Assembly (NCBI RefSeq): GCF_000003815.2
Contig: NC_049991.1
Location: 736,828-800,827, forward strand
Length of the DNA: 64,000 nt
Origin: Branchiostoma floridae
Lineage: Eukaryota; Chordata; Leptocardii; Amphioxiformes; Branchiostomatidae
Direction of reading: 5' to 3'
The translations under genes were made by a program, and so were the position numbers. Numbering within the stretch: the first letter of the stretch is position 1; each line of letters opens with the position of its first letter. The notes beneath the pieces were generated by a model that saw only the letters and a program-made list of their open reading frames with translations, ran no database searches and was not told the origin of the DNA. This document shows, one piece after another, positions 1 through 13,300 of this stretch.

Positions 1-96
1 ATACTCAGATACCATACTGGTCTTCTTCTTCTTTCGTATCATCACTACTGGTGTCACTACAACTATACTAAGGCAACCACACTATCATATAGTATA

Positions 97-437
97 CAGG
101 GCTCGAAATACTTTTTTCAGCCATGTTGTCCAAGTGGCACCCTAAGTCAAAAGCCAGGTTGCGCCATCAACATTTCAGGTTGCCCCACTTTCAAGTTGTT
201 ACTTTCTTCAAATCAGCTACTTATCTCTTATCTATTCTTCCAGTTATATGTAACTATGTAATATGTTTATGTTATCAAAAAATTAATACAAAAGCTTATC
301 CATGTAGGTAGGGGAAAAGCAGTGTTCCAACTGCAAAATTTCAGGTTGAGCAGTGTGCAACCTGGGTTTAAAATTAAGTTGCGCCAAGCAAAATGAGGTT
401 GCATTTTCAAGTGGGCAAGTGGGTATTTCGAGCCCTG
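97..437. mobile_element. hAT-type MITE, 341 bp
   Basis: The segment starts CAGGGCTCGAAATAC and ends with its exact complement, GTATTTCGAGCCCTG. AGTATA lies directly on both sides (91-96 and 438-443), consistent with a decayed 8-bp target duplication. Ends of the form CAGGG and an 8-bp duplication are typical of non-autonomous hAT elements. It holds no transposase. Confidence 0.75.
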
Positions 438-799
438 AGTATATAGCATCATTTTTCTAACAGCATATTCAACATTACCACATTTGTGTCTTTCCCAGAA
501 CTATACTCAAGGATACTACACTATTGTCACTTTTACAACTACATGACACTCAAGGATACCAGACTTGTGTCACTTCTACAACGTTAACTACACTAAAGTC
601 TGACAAGTGAAATTGAACTGATCTGAGTAATAGGAGTGAAACTGTAACATCTTGAAACTGTGATTGATATTTTGGCATTTTGATCACTTTTCAGTTGTTA
701 TTTTTCTTCCCCAAGTGTGAAATGATTCTATATGTCTTTCACATATAAGATTTTTGTCACTACTTTAAAAGAAATTACTTTATCAGAAATTACTTTATC
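438..799. repeat. Degenerate ACTCAAGGATAC minisatellite and AT-rich spacer
   Basis: At about 481-600 a unit of roughly 40 bp recurs, with ACTCAAGGATAC followed by TTGTGTCACTT and CTACAAC. Weaker copies occur at 1-85 and around 52530-52680. The rest, to the N run, shows no exon or recognisable element. Confidence 0.45.
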
Positions 800-1035
800 N
801 NNNNNNNNNNNNNNNNNNNNNNNNNNNNNNNNNNNNNNNNNNNNNNNNNNNNNNNNNNNNNNNNNNNNNNNNNNNNNNNNNNNNNNNNNNNNNNNNNNNN
901 NNNNNNNNNNNNNNNNNNNNNNNNNNNNNNNNNNNNNNNNNNNNNNNNNNNNNNNNNNNNNNNNNNNNNNNNNNNNNNNNNNNNNNNNNNNNNNNNNNNN
1001 NNNNNNNNNNNNNNNNNNNNNNNNNNNNNNNNNNN
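800..1035. other. Assembly gap, 236 N
   Basis: Unsequenced. Its length is not a round 100, so it may be an estimated gap. It could hide one of the missing 5' RPTOR exons. Confidence 0.95.
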
Positions 1036-1228
1036 ATCGTTTGAGTTTGGATCGGAGTTTCTCCTAGGAGAGATCCCGATTGCAATCTGTACTAGGAGAA
1101 TCGCCGATTCTACTAGTACAGATTGCGATCGGGATCTGTTTCTTATATCTATCGTAGTTTCTCCTAGGAGAAACTCCGATCGCGATCTCTCCTAGGAGGA
1201 TCGGCGATTCTCCTGGATCGTGATCTCC
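1036..1228. repeat. Nested palindromes built on TCTCCTAGGAGA
   Basis: The palindrome CTCCTAGGAG occurs near 1061, 1151 and 1188. A longer inverted pair, AGATCCCGATTGCAATCTGT at about 1071 and its near complement ending GCGATCGGGATCT at about 1136, would fold into one hairpin. The adjacent N run hides the left side, so this may be the inner arm of a larger foldback transposon. Confidence 0.6.
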
Positions 1229-1291
1229 ACTGTGACATATACAATGTTTATGAAGGTATTATTGTGATGGTTGTGTTCTACACCTATTCAG

Positions 1292-1372
1292 GAAGAAAGA
1301 GTGCTGTTCCACTATAATGGGCATGGTGTCCCCAGGCCAACTGTCAATGGAGAAATATGGGTCTTCAACAAG
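1292..1372 (+). CDS. RPTOR: RPTOR exon 1 (first visible): RNC domain, His motif
   Basis: 27 codons, phase 0 at both ends, acceptor CAG and donor AAG|GTATTT. The segment contains [20 protein letters not shown]. The histidine codon at 1322-1324 in GHG corresponds to the histidine of the caspase-like dyad. It aligns with human raptor from about residue 143. Confidence 0.96.
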
Positions 1373-4300
1373 GTATTTCTTACATTTTTTTAGAGACCAC
1401 AAGAGATCACCAGGTCCTTTCTTACTAAAAGCAGTGCCCTACAAACATCCATCACGTAAAATAATCTCCAACTAGTACATACAGCCAGGCGAAAGGATAG
1501 AACACAAATACAATACAACCTACAACAACAATAAAACAATAAAACCGTAGCCATGGCAATAGTTGCTATTGCCATACTTATTCTATACTAGAAAGGCTGG
1601 TACATTCTGTAAGTTACAAATATCAATCTCACTGAATATTTTGATATTCAGAATATTTGTTCTTTTGGTGCCAGAATTTTACAATACATCCACATGTATC
1701 ATGATTTTCTTATCTTACAGAGCTACACCCAGTACATTCCCCTCTCCATATATGATCTACAGACGTGGATGGGAAGTCCTTCCATATTTGTGTATGATTG
1801 CTCAAATGCTGGTAATGCAATTTTCTTTATTACCGTATTAATCTTATACAATCATTTATGTCATGCTTACTTGCTATTGTAGAGTTGCAATAAACTGTAC
1901 ATATATATTTAAAAAATGGTAGTGTGAAACCACCGACTTGATATCCCAAAATCTCCCTCTTCTTGGCTGGACTTTGCAAACAAAGATCAACCATGTCAGC
2001 CACATGCACGTTGGTGGCTCAGTCAGTCCTATGCGGACAGACACGCCCAGGCATCCCAGCGAGGATATCCCGAAATACCCTTTTTTTAAAAACAGCAGAT
2101 ATAGGTTACCCAACAGATAGAGAACTAACGTTACACCGGTCTTCAGAGTCATTTTCAGTAACTGATGACAGACAGCTGTCTGAAAAGTCTGTCATTGTCT
2201 ACCTCTGTCCTTCTTAAGGGTGTCAATTGAGGTACAATAGATTGTTGCTGGTCTTCCCATGCCCACAATCTCTTCCCTGCGCCTACAGCTCTGTCCTGTA
2301 GACTTCAGCCTCCTTGTTCTAATTTTGTTACACAAAGTTGGGCTGGCTGGCCAAAGGGGAATTTCTCATTGCTGTATATGTAGATGTTTATGCCCCCATT
2401 TTACTCCCATGTGCCCATTCAGAGTAATACAAGAATGAAGCCTTTTTTCGTGCATTTTTTCAGGTGTAATTCTGGACTCGTTCAAGCAGTTTGCTGCCCA
2501 AAGAGAACAGGAAATTGAGGTACTGTACCTTTATTTAAAAACGTTTTTCTTTTCTTGTGGCAGTCACATCTACTCTATACATTTGCCATGATAATGATGA
2601 TATAATAATTACTTAATTTAAAGCCAAGAACTCTTATTGTTCCAATGTCTTTTGCAGTTTTTTTTTACAGTAAGACTCTTTTTTGAATGCAGAATAAAGA
2701 GACTTGTCACGCCACCATTGCTGTATTCACACTGACTGTTCAGTGATTCCTCATGTGCAATTCTAACTGGTTCACATTGTACTGCAGCACTCGGTATAGC
2801 TGCTTATAGTTCCAGAATGCAGTCACAAACGCGAAGTACTTGCCCCAAATCAGGGGTGCGTACTTTAATTGGGTGAGTTATTAAAGAAAATACGGTAAGG
2901 TCTTGTGGAAGGTGACAGACGAATCGCCGGTGTGAATGAAGCAATGTTTCTGTTGTGAGTCTCTTCATTCAGTGACATACCAACCTGATGAAACTGTTGA
3001 TGGATCTTTTTGGATGCAGCTGGCAAAGATCAATGCCCAGTCTTACCCAGGAGCGACCCAGATGCCCCTCCCACCTTCCATGAAGAACTGTATCCAGCTG
3101 GCAGCCTGTGGACCCAAGCAGCTGCTGCCCATGAACCCTGAACTCCCCGCTGACCTCTTCACCTCCTGTCTCACCACACCAATCAAGATAGCCCTTAGAT
3201 GGTACGTACATGTAGAATACAACATGGTGTATTCCGTATCACCCGAGGTACAAGCCCGACCGGCGGGAGGGCTGGGACTGAGGGTGATGCGGAATACTCT
3301 GTGTTGTATTTTATTTATGTCATACCCACCTGAGAAAAAACATGTTTTGGTATGAAATGCACCAGAAGTTGAGAAAATGTTGTGTCCTCGAACAGAAAAT
3401 TGTAACCACAGCAATTCTAACGTCCAAATCCGGTATTCAAATTTTCAACCATGCCACACTCGCTCAAAATAGTTCGATTTACTCAAAGGAAGCCAGCGTG
3501 GTACAACTTCAAAGCCTGTGTGATACAGAAAGTTATCACACGGTCCGGAACACCTGTATCAAACATTTTCGCGGCCCAGGTATGAAATAAATGTACGATA
3601 TCTGTCCTTTTAAAACAGTAACGTTATATGTTAAACCATCTGTATACTGTACATTCATGTCCGTAAAGTTGTGCACACCTCAGATGTTATTATCACTACA
3701 ATCATTCACATCTCATCTCATCTTTTCCTTAGGCTATGTCCAACTATTTCAGTATTGGGGCACGGCAGAGGTGCTGACAACCACTTCAGTTTTATTTTTT
3801 ACTTAATGTCTCACTTAGTGTGATACCTCAAGATTACTGATGCTACATTTAACACAAATTTCTCATGTGGCGGTATTATGGCCTCCAATGGAATTATGAG
3901 AGTTGATGTTATGCAATACCGTAACACATGAGATAAATCATTCCATTGATATCTGGTTCCTACTTTCTTGCTCCAGGTTTGTTCACCAACGTGGAGGCAA
4001 ATTAGTACCAAGTATCACAGAAGACCTGATAGAGAAGTGAGTATTTAGAATCTAGCACGTGTATCAACATGTAGATACATAATGTTACACAATTCTAAGA
4101 CCATATGTCCGTGCACAATTGCAAAATAAAGCGCTTGCCAACAAGCTTTTCCATCAGTCCTCTGATCCTTCTCAAGTTGAAATGACCCGAAGCCTAAGTC
4201 ACACCTCCGGAACGGAAGTGTGACATCAGCAAAGGGTCAAAGGTGCTTGGCAGTCGGTATCGGCCCCCTTTGACCCATTGACCAGCACCTTTGACCCTTT

Positions 4301-7300
4301 GCTGACGTCACACTTCCATTCCAGATTTGTGACTTAGGCTTCGTTCATTTCAACTTGATAAGGATCAGAGAACTGATCGGAAGCTTGCTGGTAAGCACTT
4401 TATTTTGTTCACGGACATATGGTCTTAGAAATTGTAACATAATGTTGACTACCATCACAGGTGAACTTCCATTCATGTAGATACATAGTCATCACATGTA
4501 TCCAGATTTTAAACATTGCCATAGACATTGCCAACATTGATGGAACATACATATACCTCACTTCATACTACAGTGTCCCACTTGTATTGAGAAGGGGTCA
4601 GATCTAGACTGTTGTTGCTGTATGACATTGTGTTCTTCCATGCCTTTGGAAGAACACAATTGAAGTTTCTGTTGCAAGAAAGCGGGTGTCCCTGTAGCTC
4701 AACTGGCTCCACTTGATTGCTATCTCAGAGCTGCACCTATCATTTGAAAGGGAGTAAAATACATGTAGGGCTCCTGTGACTGAGGAGGTGTCTATCAAAA
4801 GTCAAAGTTCCTTCCCGCGCCTGATGGCGCATAGGGCGGCGCCCATCTCCGTTTCATTAGCCCTGGGCCACACAACTTTTTGTGCAATTACTACAGCAGG
4901 GCGCTAGTCCACTGGTAGTGGTGTGTGTTCAACTTCCATGCTCTTTCCCAAATGCTGAGTGCTAAGCAGAGCAAGCAGCATGTACCATTTTTAAAGTCTT
5001 TGGTATGACTCGGCTGGGGATCGAACTCACGACCCACCAAATGCAAGACGAACACTTTACCCACTCGGCCATTGCACCGGTGAGGAGGTGCCTATAAAGC
5101 ATATTGGCAAATGGGAAATGGGAAAGGTTCACAACCCCTCCCTGCTACTGAAACAGTAAGGAAACCTGCTTACCTACAGAACAAGGCACAACAAGGTGAA
5201 CAACAAACAACAGGCTGCCAGGGGGCTCATTCACGGGAAAGTTGTAATGTCTGTTGTATTTCAATGTATTTACAAAAAGATGGCATACCAGGTATTTCAA
5301 ACAATGTTGAGAGCTTGGTTTAGATGCTTTGTTACAAATGCATGTCTTTCTAGGATACCAGGACGTTTGAATGACAGAAGGACACCATTAGGGGAGTTGA
5401 ACTGGATCTTCACAGCCATCACTGACACTATAGCATGGAACACCCTCCCCAGAGGTCAGTACAGTACTTGTGTAGATGTTTGGAGCTGCAATTATGCATT
5501 GTATTTATTAAAGTGTATTATGACAAATATTACTACTTTTCTATTGCTGCTTACTTAATATGTAATGGCCATGACCTTTGAGTTATGATGTAATTAGGTA
5601 TTAAACATGGACTCGATAACATTCCTACCATCATATGGAAGGACCCGTTGTTTCATGATCTACTCCTACATCTGTGCAACAATACTTTTCTAACTCACAA
5701 ACCCCCCTCAGCATGGCTTAAGGGTGGAATTATACCAGTCCCCAAGAAAGGAGACCTAACCTCAACTGCAAATTACCGTGGAATTACACTTATTCCCATT
5801 GCAGCCAAGGTTTACAATAAACTTCTGTTAAATCGCCTTGTGCCAGCAGTCGACCCAATCCTGAGGAAAAACCAAAACGGGTTTAGAAGAAATAGGTCCA
5901 CCATCTCGCAAATACTGTCAATCAGACGGATCATTAAAGAAATGAGAAGATGTGATAAGGACAGGTGGTATTGCTGTTTGTGTGGGACCGCGTGGCACGA
6001 TCGGGAGCGCATTGGTCTCAGGTCCGAGAGGTCCCGGGTTCAAATCCGCTTGCCGTGTCACCGATCTTGTGCCCTTGGGAAAGGCACTTTACACGACTTT
6101 CCTCACCTAACTCAGGTGTAAATGAGTACATAGCTGCGGCTAGTGGCAGTGACAGACCTTTGTGGTGGTGACAGGCCATAGGGGCATGTTCGGGCATGAC
6201 GCACCCGCCATGACACATGAGTCAGGGGTAGGAGGAACCCCTTGCATCCTTGGTCGGAAGTCCTCCTAGGAGACGGAAAACTCCAAACAACAAACCTGCA
6301 TCTGCTGGGGCCGTCTTACACGTTGCATACAGTTGCCCCTGTAGGACTAGTGTGCCAGTGGACAAGAGGGTAGAGAAGGACGTGCACACCCCTCCTTCAC
6401 CTTAAAAACCCAAGTGCAGGCCAGGCAGACGGGTCGCCTTAAAACCCGTCTGCCTACCATTGTCTTCTGAGACAGACGGATGCCAACATTGCTGTTTGTT
6501 GACTTTCGCAAGGCCTTTGATTCTATTGATAGAAATACCATGTTTGAGATACTTCCACTGTACGGGATTCCTCTACCTATTATTGATGCGATTAAGTCAC
6601 TTTACATCAATACTACTGCCTCAGTGATTACCCCTGACGGCGAAACAAGTCCCTTCGAAGTAACCGCTGGTGTACTCCAGGGCGACACATTAGCGCCGTT
6701 CCTTTTTATCATTGTACTGGATTACATACTTCGGATTTCTCTTGATAGCATGAGTGAAAAAGGCCTTGAAATACAGCCCAGACGAAGTCGATGACACCCC
6801 GCAGTGAACCTCACAGACTTAGATTTCGCGGATGACCTAGCCTTGGTCGCAGAACTGGTCAAAGATGCAGAAGCACTGCTCCAGTCACTTGAGAGAGCAG
6901 CTGCCCAAGTAGGCCTGTACTGCAACGAGTCCAAGACTGAGTTTATATATACAGGTACATCTTCAGAACCAGTAGAACTTAAATCTGTATCTGGTGTTTG
7001 CTAAAACGTTGCTTAAAACGCGTTGGTGATTTTAAGTACCTAGGATCATCAATTATGGACCCAGAAAAAGACTTCACAGTAAGGAAAGCCATAGCTTGGG
7101 ACGCGTGCAATAAACTCGACAAAATCTGGCTCTCTAATATCAGTGACAAACTGAAGATACAAGTTTTTCGTACCATTGTTGAACCTGTACTTCTCTATGG
7201 CTCCGAAACATGGACATTGACCACACGTCTAGAGAAGAGACTGGATGGAACATACACCTCACTTCTGCGCAGGGCAAAGAACATCAGCTGGAAAGAACAT

Positions 7301-10300
7301 GCATCCATCAAGACCATCTATGGAAATGTTCCCCGAGTATCCCACAGCCTCAGGCAGAGGCGTATCCAGTTCGCAGGTCACTGTCATCGCGAAGAAGTGA
7401 TCTCTTCACTCCTCCTATGGAGACCTAGAGGAAAGTCCTACTCGAGGAAGCTAACCTTCCCAGCAACCATTGCCAGAGACACAGGGATCGACACCGAGGA
7501 CTTGGGAGCTGCCATGAAAGATCGTGTGTATTGGAGAAATGTTGTGCAACGCCTCACCCCGCCCGCCAGGGACGACAGATGATGATGATGATGATGATTA
7601 AACATGACTAGACCATATGGAGGCAGAGCTTAGATTAGCAATAGGTAATCCCTGATTGGTTAGGAGGTGAAAGCACCCAACCGGTTTACCTGATTGGCTC
7701 AGTTAGACAACCCATTGTTATGTTAGTTGAGCTTATGGATTGTATGAAGTTCATTCGTCGACTCAAGCGCCATCTCAAAGATTCATGGAAGACTCTAGAA
7801 TTAAATCCAGAGTTGCATAACATGCATATAAGGGCTGTGTTCAATATAAGTAATCATGAGCAATAATCCTCCTTGAATGTTTATAACAAAAACAACCTTG
7901 AAGTTCAAAATCAACAGCTAGGGTACCAGTTATTCATAACATTTATTATTATGTCTAACCATTGCCTGACAGGGAACATCAGACGATAAACTGGATAGTG
8001 AGTGTGTGAGTGAGTGAGTGAGTGTTATGAGTAGTGCTAAGCTTGTCCTGTCTTCCATTGTGCAGAGTTGTTCCAGAAGCTGTTTCGACAGGACCTGTTG
8101 GTGGCAAGTCTCTTCAGAAACTTTCTGTTGGCCGAGCGCATCATGAGGTCCTACAACTGTACTCCACTGTCCAGTCCCAGACTCCCTCCAACCTACCAGC
8201 ACCCCATGTGGTTAGTTATACCAGCTTGTTTTACTGTCTCTTGCCTCTTAAGATTATTAGATACACCAAAAAGGGCTATAAGTTGTTTACTGAGAACATG
8301 CCATGGGTTTCCAGGGGCCAACCATATATGTACATGCATGACTGCACAACTTTTTCTGCTCTGCCCAGATCTAGAAGTACAGTTATAGGTAACAGGAACT
8401 CCACTAAACTGTCCAGAGGCCATTTAAACAGACTGATGTACTCAATGTGCGAAACATTGACCGGAAAACCCCTAAACTTGTATCAGCATCAGAACGATTG
8501 CTGCCAACTGCAGGAAAATTTGCAATAGAAATTGTCATAATGATTACAAAACTATTTAGATCATGTTGTATTCTGTACAAATTGCAGCAACACAATTTAG
8601 CTGTGGGAGGCTGCTTTTCATTTCTTTTATTGATATAACTGCTTACTTGCTGCAGGCAAGCCTGGGACCTGGCTGTTGACCACTGTCTCTCTCAGCTACC
8701 TGCCATTGTGGATGATGGAGCAGCTTACAGAGTGAGTGCAATTTCTTAACCCTTAAACTGCCAAACCCTGATATATATCTGGCAAACATATACATGCCCT
8801 GTGTGCCGCGCCTGGATATATCCGGGATAGCGTATTCCCCCGAAGTAGCAGCTTTGCACGCGTGTAGCGCACGAACCCCGGAAGTTAGGGACTTCGGCGT
8901 TGTTCGGGGGTTTCTTGTTGGAGGTCAGCAGCCAACCCTGGCACTGATAGCAGTTTATAGGGCTGAAACTCTGGCAGTTTAAGGGTTAATATGAATCAAC
9001 AGATAGATTTGCAATATGGTAGTGTGTGACATACCAGATTACACAATAGGAGCTGTACTCATAGCTCCATATGTCCAATTTGTATCCCATCATCTGTACC
9101 CAAATTGCAAATGTCTAGTTAATTATGCAAATCCCATCGCTCTGTTTTTGTCATCAGCAGAACTGTCCTAATCAGGAATACAGTGAAACCTGCCTTAGGG
9201 GTCACCTGAGTATAGGGGCCACCTGGCCATTGCGGTCACTTTTTGTCGGTCCCTTGGATTTTTCCCATTGACCTAAGCATTAAGAAATAGTCTATAGCGG
9301 TCACCTGTCGAATGCGGTCGCGGCCAGACGATTTTCGGTCCGGCCGCTATGCCAACACTGCCGATAGCGGTCACCTGACCGGCCGCGTTACGCCGCGCTA
9401 AACCCCCGCGGGGTTCACTTTTTTTCAATTTCTGCAATACATCAGCAAAATGTAGGCTCAACTTGGACGATTTACGAAGGAAACATTGAATAAAGAAACA
9501 GTATACAAAATTATGTGATTTTATGCGAAGTTTTTCCACCCAAGTTGTTGGCGTTTTTTATCGCCCCAGACTCTTTGCACTGTACCCTTCTCTACATCGT
9601 CATTTCTGTGCAGACTGCAAGACTATATGGACAGATTTTACAAGTAGACCATCCGTTCATGTATCTGATGTTATATGTTCTTGAAATCCATGTACGCTGG
9701 TCTAATTTTCGTATTCCGCGGGCCAAAAATATCGGCATCTTATTTGCGTGATTTTCCAAGATGGCGTCGCTGCAGCAAATAAACAAGGTCAATTGGGGTC
9801 AGTGGACGACTCCATTTTTACCTAGGTAAAATTTCGCAACAAGAATTCTGACGTATAGCATAAAATACGGTAATTATGGTATAGAAATGATTAAAATCAA
9901 TTAAATCACCATTATTTATGCGAGAACTAGACTTAGTTGGATTTTTGTCAAAGAAATAAGCCTACGTAGAGAAAGTTTTATGTCGACGTGACCATCTCGG
10001 CATAATGGCACATGCAGACAAGTCAAGCCAAGCCTTCGTGTTTTGATGCTTAGAAATGATTATGAACTTGTCATCAGTAGTGATTGAACGTCCAATTTTT
10101 GCTGGCAACTAGCGGCATTTACAAGATTTGTCTATTCGATTGGCAAAGTTGCCGGAGACTCGCGCTGTGACCCAAGCTCAGAAAAAGTGAGATCGAGGAA
10201 CAAAGGAAAATGGCGGCGCTGACTTCGTGTTCAGACAATTTTAACTGGATAAAAGACAAGAGAACCAAGCAAATGTCTGTCAGTTTTGACTCAGACATAC

Positions 10301-13300
10301 GATGTCGAAGGCTTCGACTCCCGAGGGACACGCATTGAAGTTGGTAATTCGGCAGATTCCGAGAACGGCAACACTCAGATTAGTGTCGGACTCAGATTAG
10401 AGTTAATGTCTAATATTAAATAGTAGAGTATGTCTTCTCTCTAAATCGTTAATGTCATGATTGGCATACATTTTTACTATACAGAAATAAGGAACAGCTA
10501 CAGTGCTGTAGCAGTAGTAGTAATTCAAATGTATTTCATTAAACTGTTTGTTTTAAACTCATATTTAGTTTAAATGTATAACCTTAATAATATTGTCAAT
10601 AAATACTCAGTGGAAGCTGAATGCCTTGTCACTTATTGCTTGTGGTGAAATGTACCTTTTTTGGCCATACTGCCTATAGGGGCCACCTGTTCATAGGGGC
10701 CAAATTTGGCCAGTCCCTTGAGTGACCCCTATAGACAGGTTTCACTGTATGAAATATTTGCTCTAGAACTTTGCAATGTATGCCTAGATTGTGTTTGTTC
10801 ACAAGCAACATCTATCTAAACCTATCATATTGTAGTGTAGATTTGAAGTGAATCAGAATCAGAATGATTGATCTGAATAAATGAATCTGAATAACTGAAT
10901 CTTTTCTCTTCCCCCAACAGCACAGCCCTTTCTTTGCGGACCAGCTGACAGCATTTCAGGTCTGGCTAACCATGGGTACTGAAAGAAGAGACCCTCCTGA
11001 GCAGTTACCTATAGTTTTGCAGGTGGGACATTCACTTTATAGGAAAGAAAGACCATATCCTGATATAAGCTTCTTGAGTACAGCTAGTGAAGTTATCATA
11101 CGTGTACATGTAAAATGACTTTACAGTAAGCCTGTCAGCTGATCTGACAATCAGTATAGTAAAGACATGGAAAATCTAGGAGCAAAAACACCAGCCTCAT
11201 TAAATCTAAATTGAAATTTGTCACTGTTCTTAGAAGAAATCTGGAAAAGACTTGAGCAACAGGTTACACAACACTGTGATTTTTCCAATAACCCGACGCA
11301 CAAGGCATAGCAACACGGCTAACAGAACGCATGAACTGTGAATCTGGGTCAATGGGGCAAATCACTTCTCAATGAGTAGGCATACGAAAAACTGAGGCTC
11401 TGGCCCAAAACCGATTTTCACCTAAAACACATCACTTCTTACGCTTTTCATGATCGGCCATGCCAGTATTTAATGCCATCTCGCAGCTAATTATGAGAAA
11501 TCTGAATTAAAACCCAGACTCTTGAGACCCTTTCGTCACATTTTGTCGTATTGTGTGTGGACCGTTATGGCATTTTTTTCTTTAATTTTTTTGAGTCAAG
11601 CAGTTTTGAACAGGGCAAAGTACAAGTCTGATAAGAAACTGTGTTCTGTTGCAGGTTTTACTGAGCCAGGTACACAGATTACGAGCCCTCGACCTGCTTG
11701 GACGCTTCCTGGATCTGGGGCCATGGGCAGTCAGCCTGGTTAGTACTGTTCTATGTCAGTCAGCCTGGTTAGTATTGTTCTAGAGCAATCAGCCTGGTTA
11801 TTACCAGCGTTCCCGCCAGGCATACGTCTTTACGTCCCCTGGACGCATTTTTTTCTGGAAAGACGCACTCGGCTCGGCTGAATGCGTCCATAAAAAATCT
11901 GTAAGAAAGGCTGACCTGTACCACCAGTGTACAAAATGTATCTGGAATCTTTTAAAAATCTGTCTTTATAAGAAGGAATCCTACCGTTACAATTTATACT
12001 TCAAATTGTTCACTTTCCGGTCATCCCGGTAGTATGGGGCAGAGCGCGGCACGTTTTATAACTAGCGGACCCATGTGTGACACACCCAGCCACGCGCCAG
12101 TCTGAGCTGTCCGTTGTGCAATGTAAAATTTCTTGTAGTCCGTGAAATACATCTGACAGTCAGCATTCTTAACACTGGAAGAAATCTTATGCAGATTTTA
12201 TATTCTGATTTTAACATGATACTTACTTGTCCTCATTTTCATGTATTTGTTAAAGATTTGTGGGTAATACTAGTATTGAACAAACAAACTGTTCTGCGCG
12301 AGTGCTGCACATCTCAACAAAAGTTCTCACGCTGTGGGCAGTTGATTGGCAGTCTGTATCTTTGACAACAGGCCGCCGGCGCCAAGCAGTCTAGATTGGC
12401 CACCAGGTCCAAATCCAATCATCTTAATAACCAATCAGCATTTGATAAATGTAATGATGTACTCTGTCATTGGTCACCGGAAAAAAAACAAAAGTTACCG
12501 AGTATTAGCGCACGTGTTGTTGTTTTGTGATATTGGTAGCCGCCCGTGTCGTCTGGCAAGTTTCTTCCCTAGCTGCTAACAATTTACTATTAAAGTTTCC
12601 CCATTTATCCAAGTTACAAAAAGCGATGCGCGGTAAATAAGTGAAGAATCCAAAACTATACACTTTGTTGCTTATTTCCAAAATTTCTTTTGTTTCAAAA
12701 AGACAAAATTTGTGGCAGAAAAGGGGCCGCAATATTGTTGTCAAGCGTCGATCGAGTCGGCTGTGCACTGACGTTGGCCTCCGTGGCACATGGCGCGGCA
12801 CGCCCCCCTCCCAAGACGGACCGTCGATCGCAGCGCCCAGCACGTTGGAACGTCTTTCTGGCTACTGCTTCAAGGCTACACCGGCACTGATCACTGCCAA
12901 AGAGGCAGTAGATCGTCCTCCTTCGAGTAATGTGTAACGTTCTTGGTCTATTTGAAAAGAAATCCAGCCAAAGATTTCACGCCGAAAACGGGGTTACCTG
13001 AGGTCGCAGGAAACAAACGCACGCTCGTGGAAAATGACGGCACGGCCTTGTAAAACCCCACCGATTCGAAAAATTTGAGTAAAATCATCGAGAAAAATAG
13101 AAGAAAAAAAACGCAAACTGTGATGGCGTCGTTATTTTATCGTCTCGGAAAACTATTTGATGAGGGAGGGCGCAACATCGATCGCACGAGGTAGAAATTT
13201 TTTTTATTCACTGACGAAAGAAATTGGCAGAATTTTATTCCATGGGCTGACGAACTGGCTAGAGCCCTGTTGCGAAGCATCAAAAATCCAAAATTTTCAT

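Noticed and set aside
732-1085. Open frames across N runs (also at 16122, 38105, 39519, 43531 and 48686)
   Set aside because: Unknown bases keep the frames open artificially; flanking residues are not protein-like, except for raptor exon 19 and the mariner start.
5985-6055. Genuine tRNA gene
   Set aside because: It is the head of a SINE bounded by a 12-bp target duplication.
9273-9539. Minus-strand frame as a transposase
   Set aside because: No DDE motifs or DNA-binding helix; it lies in the non-autonomous 1.57-kb element.
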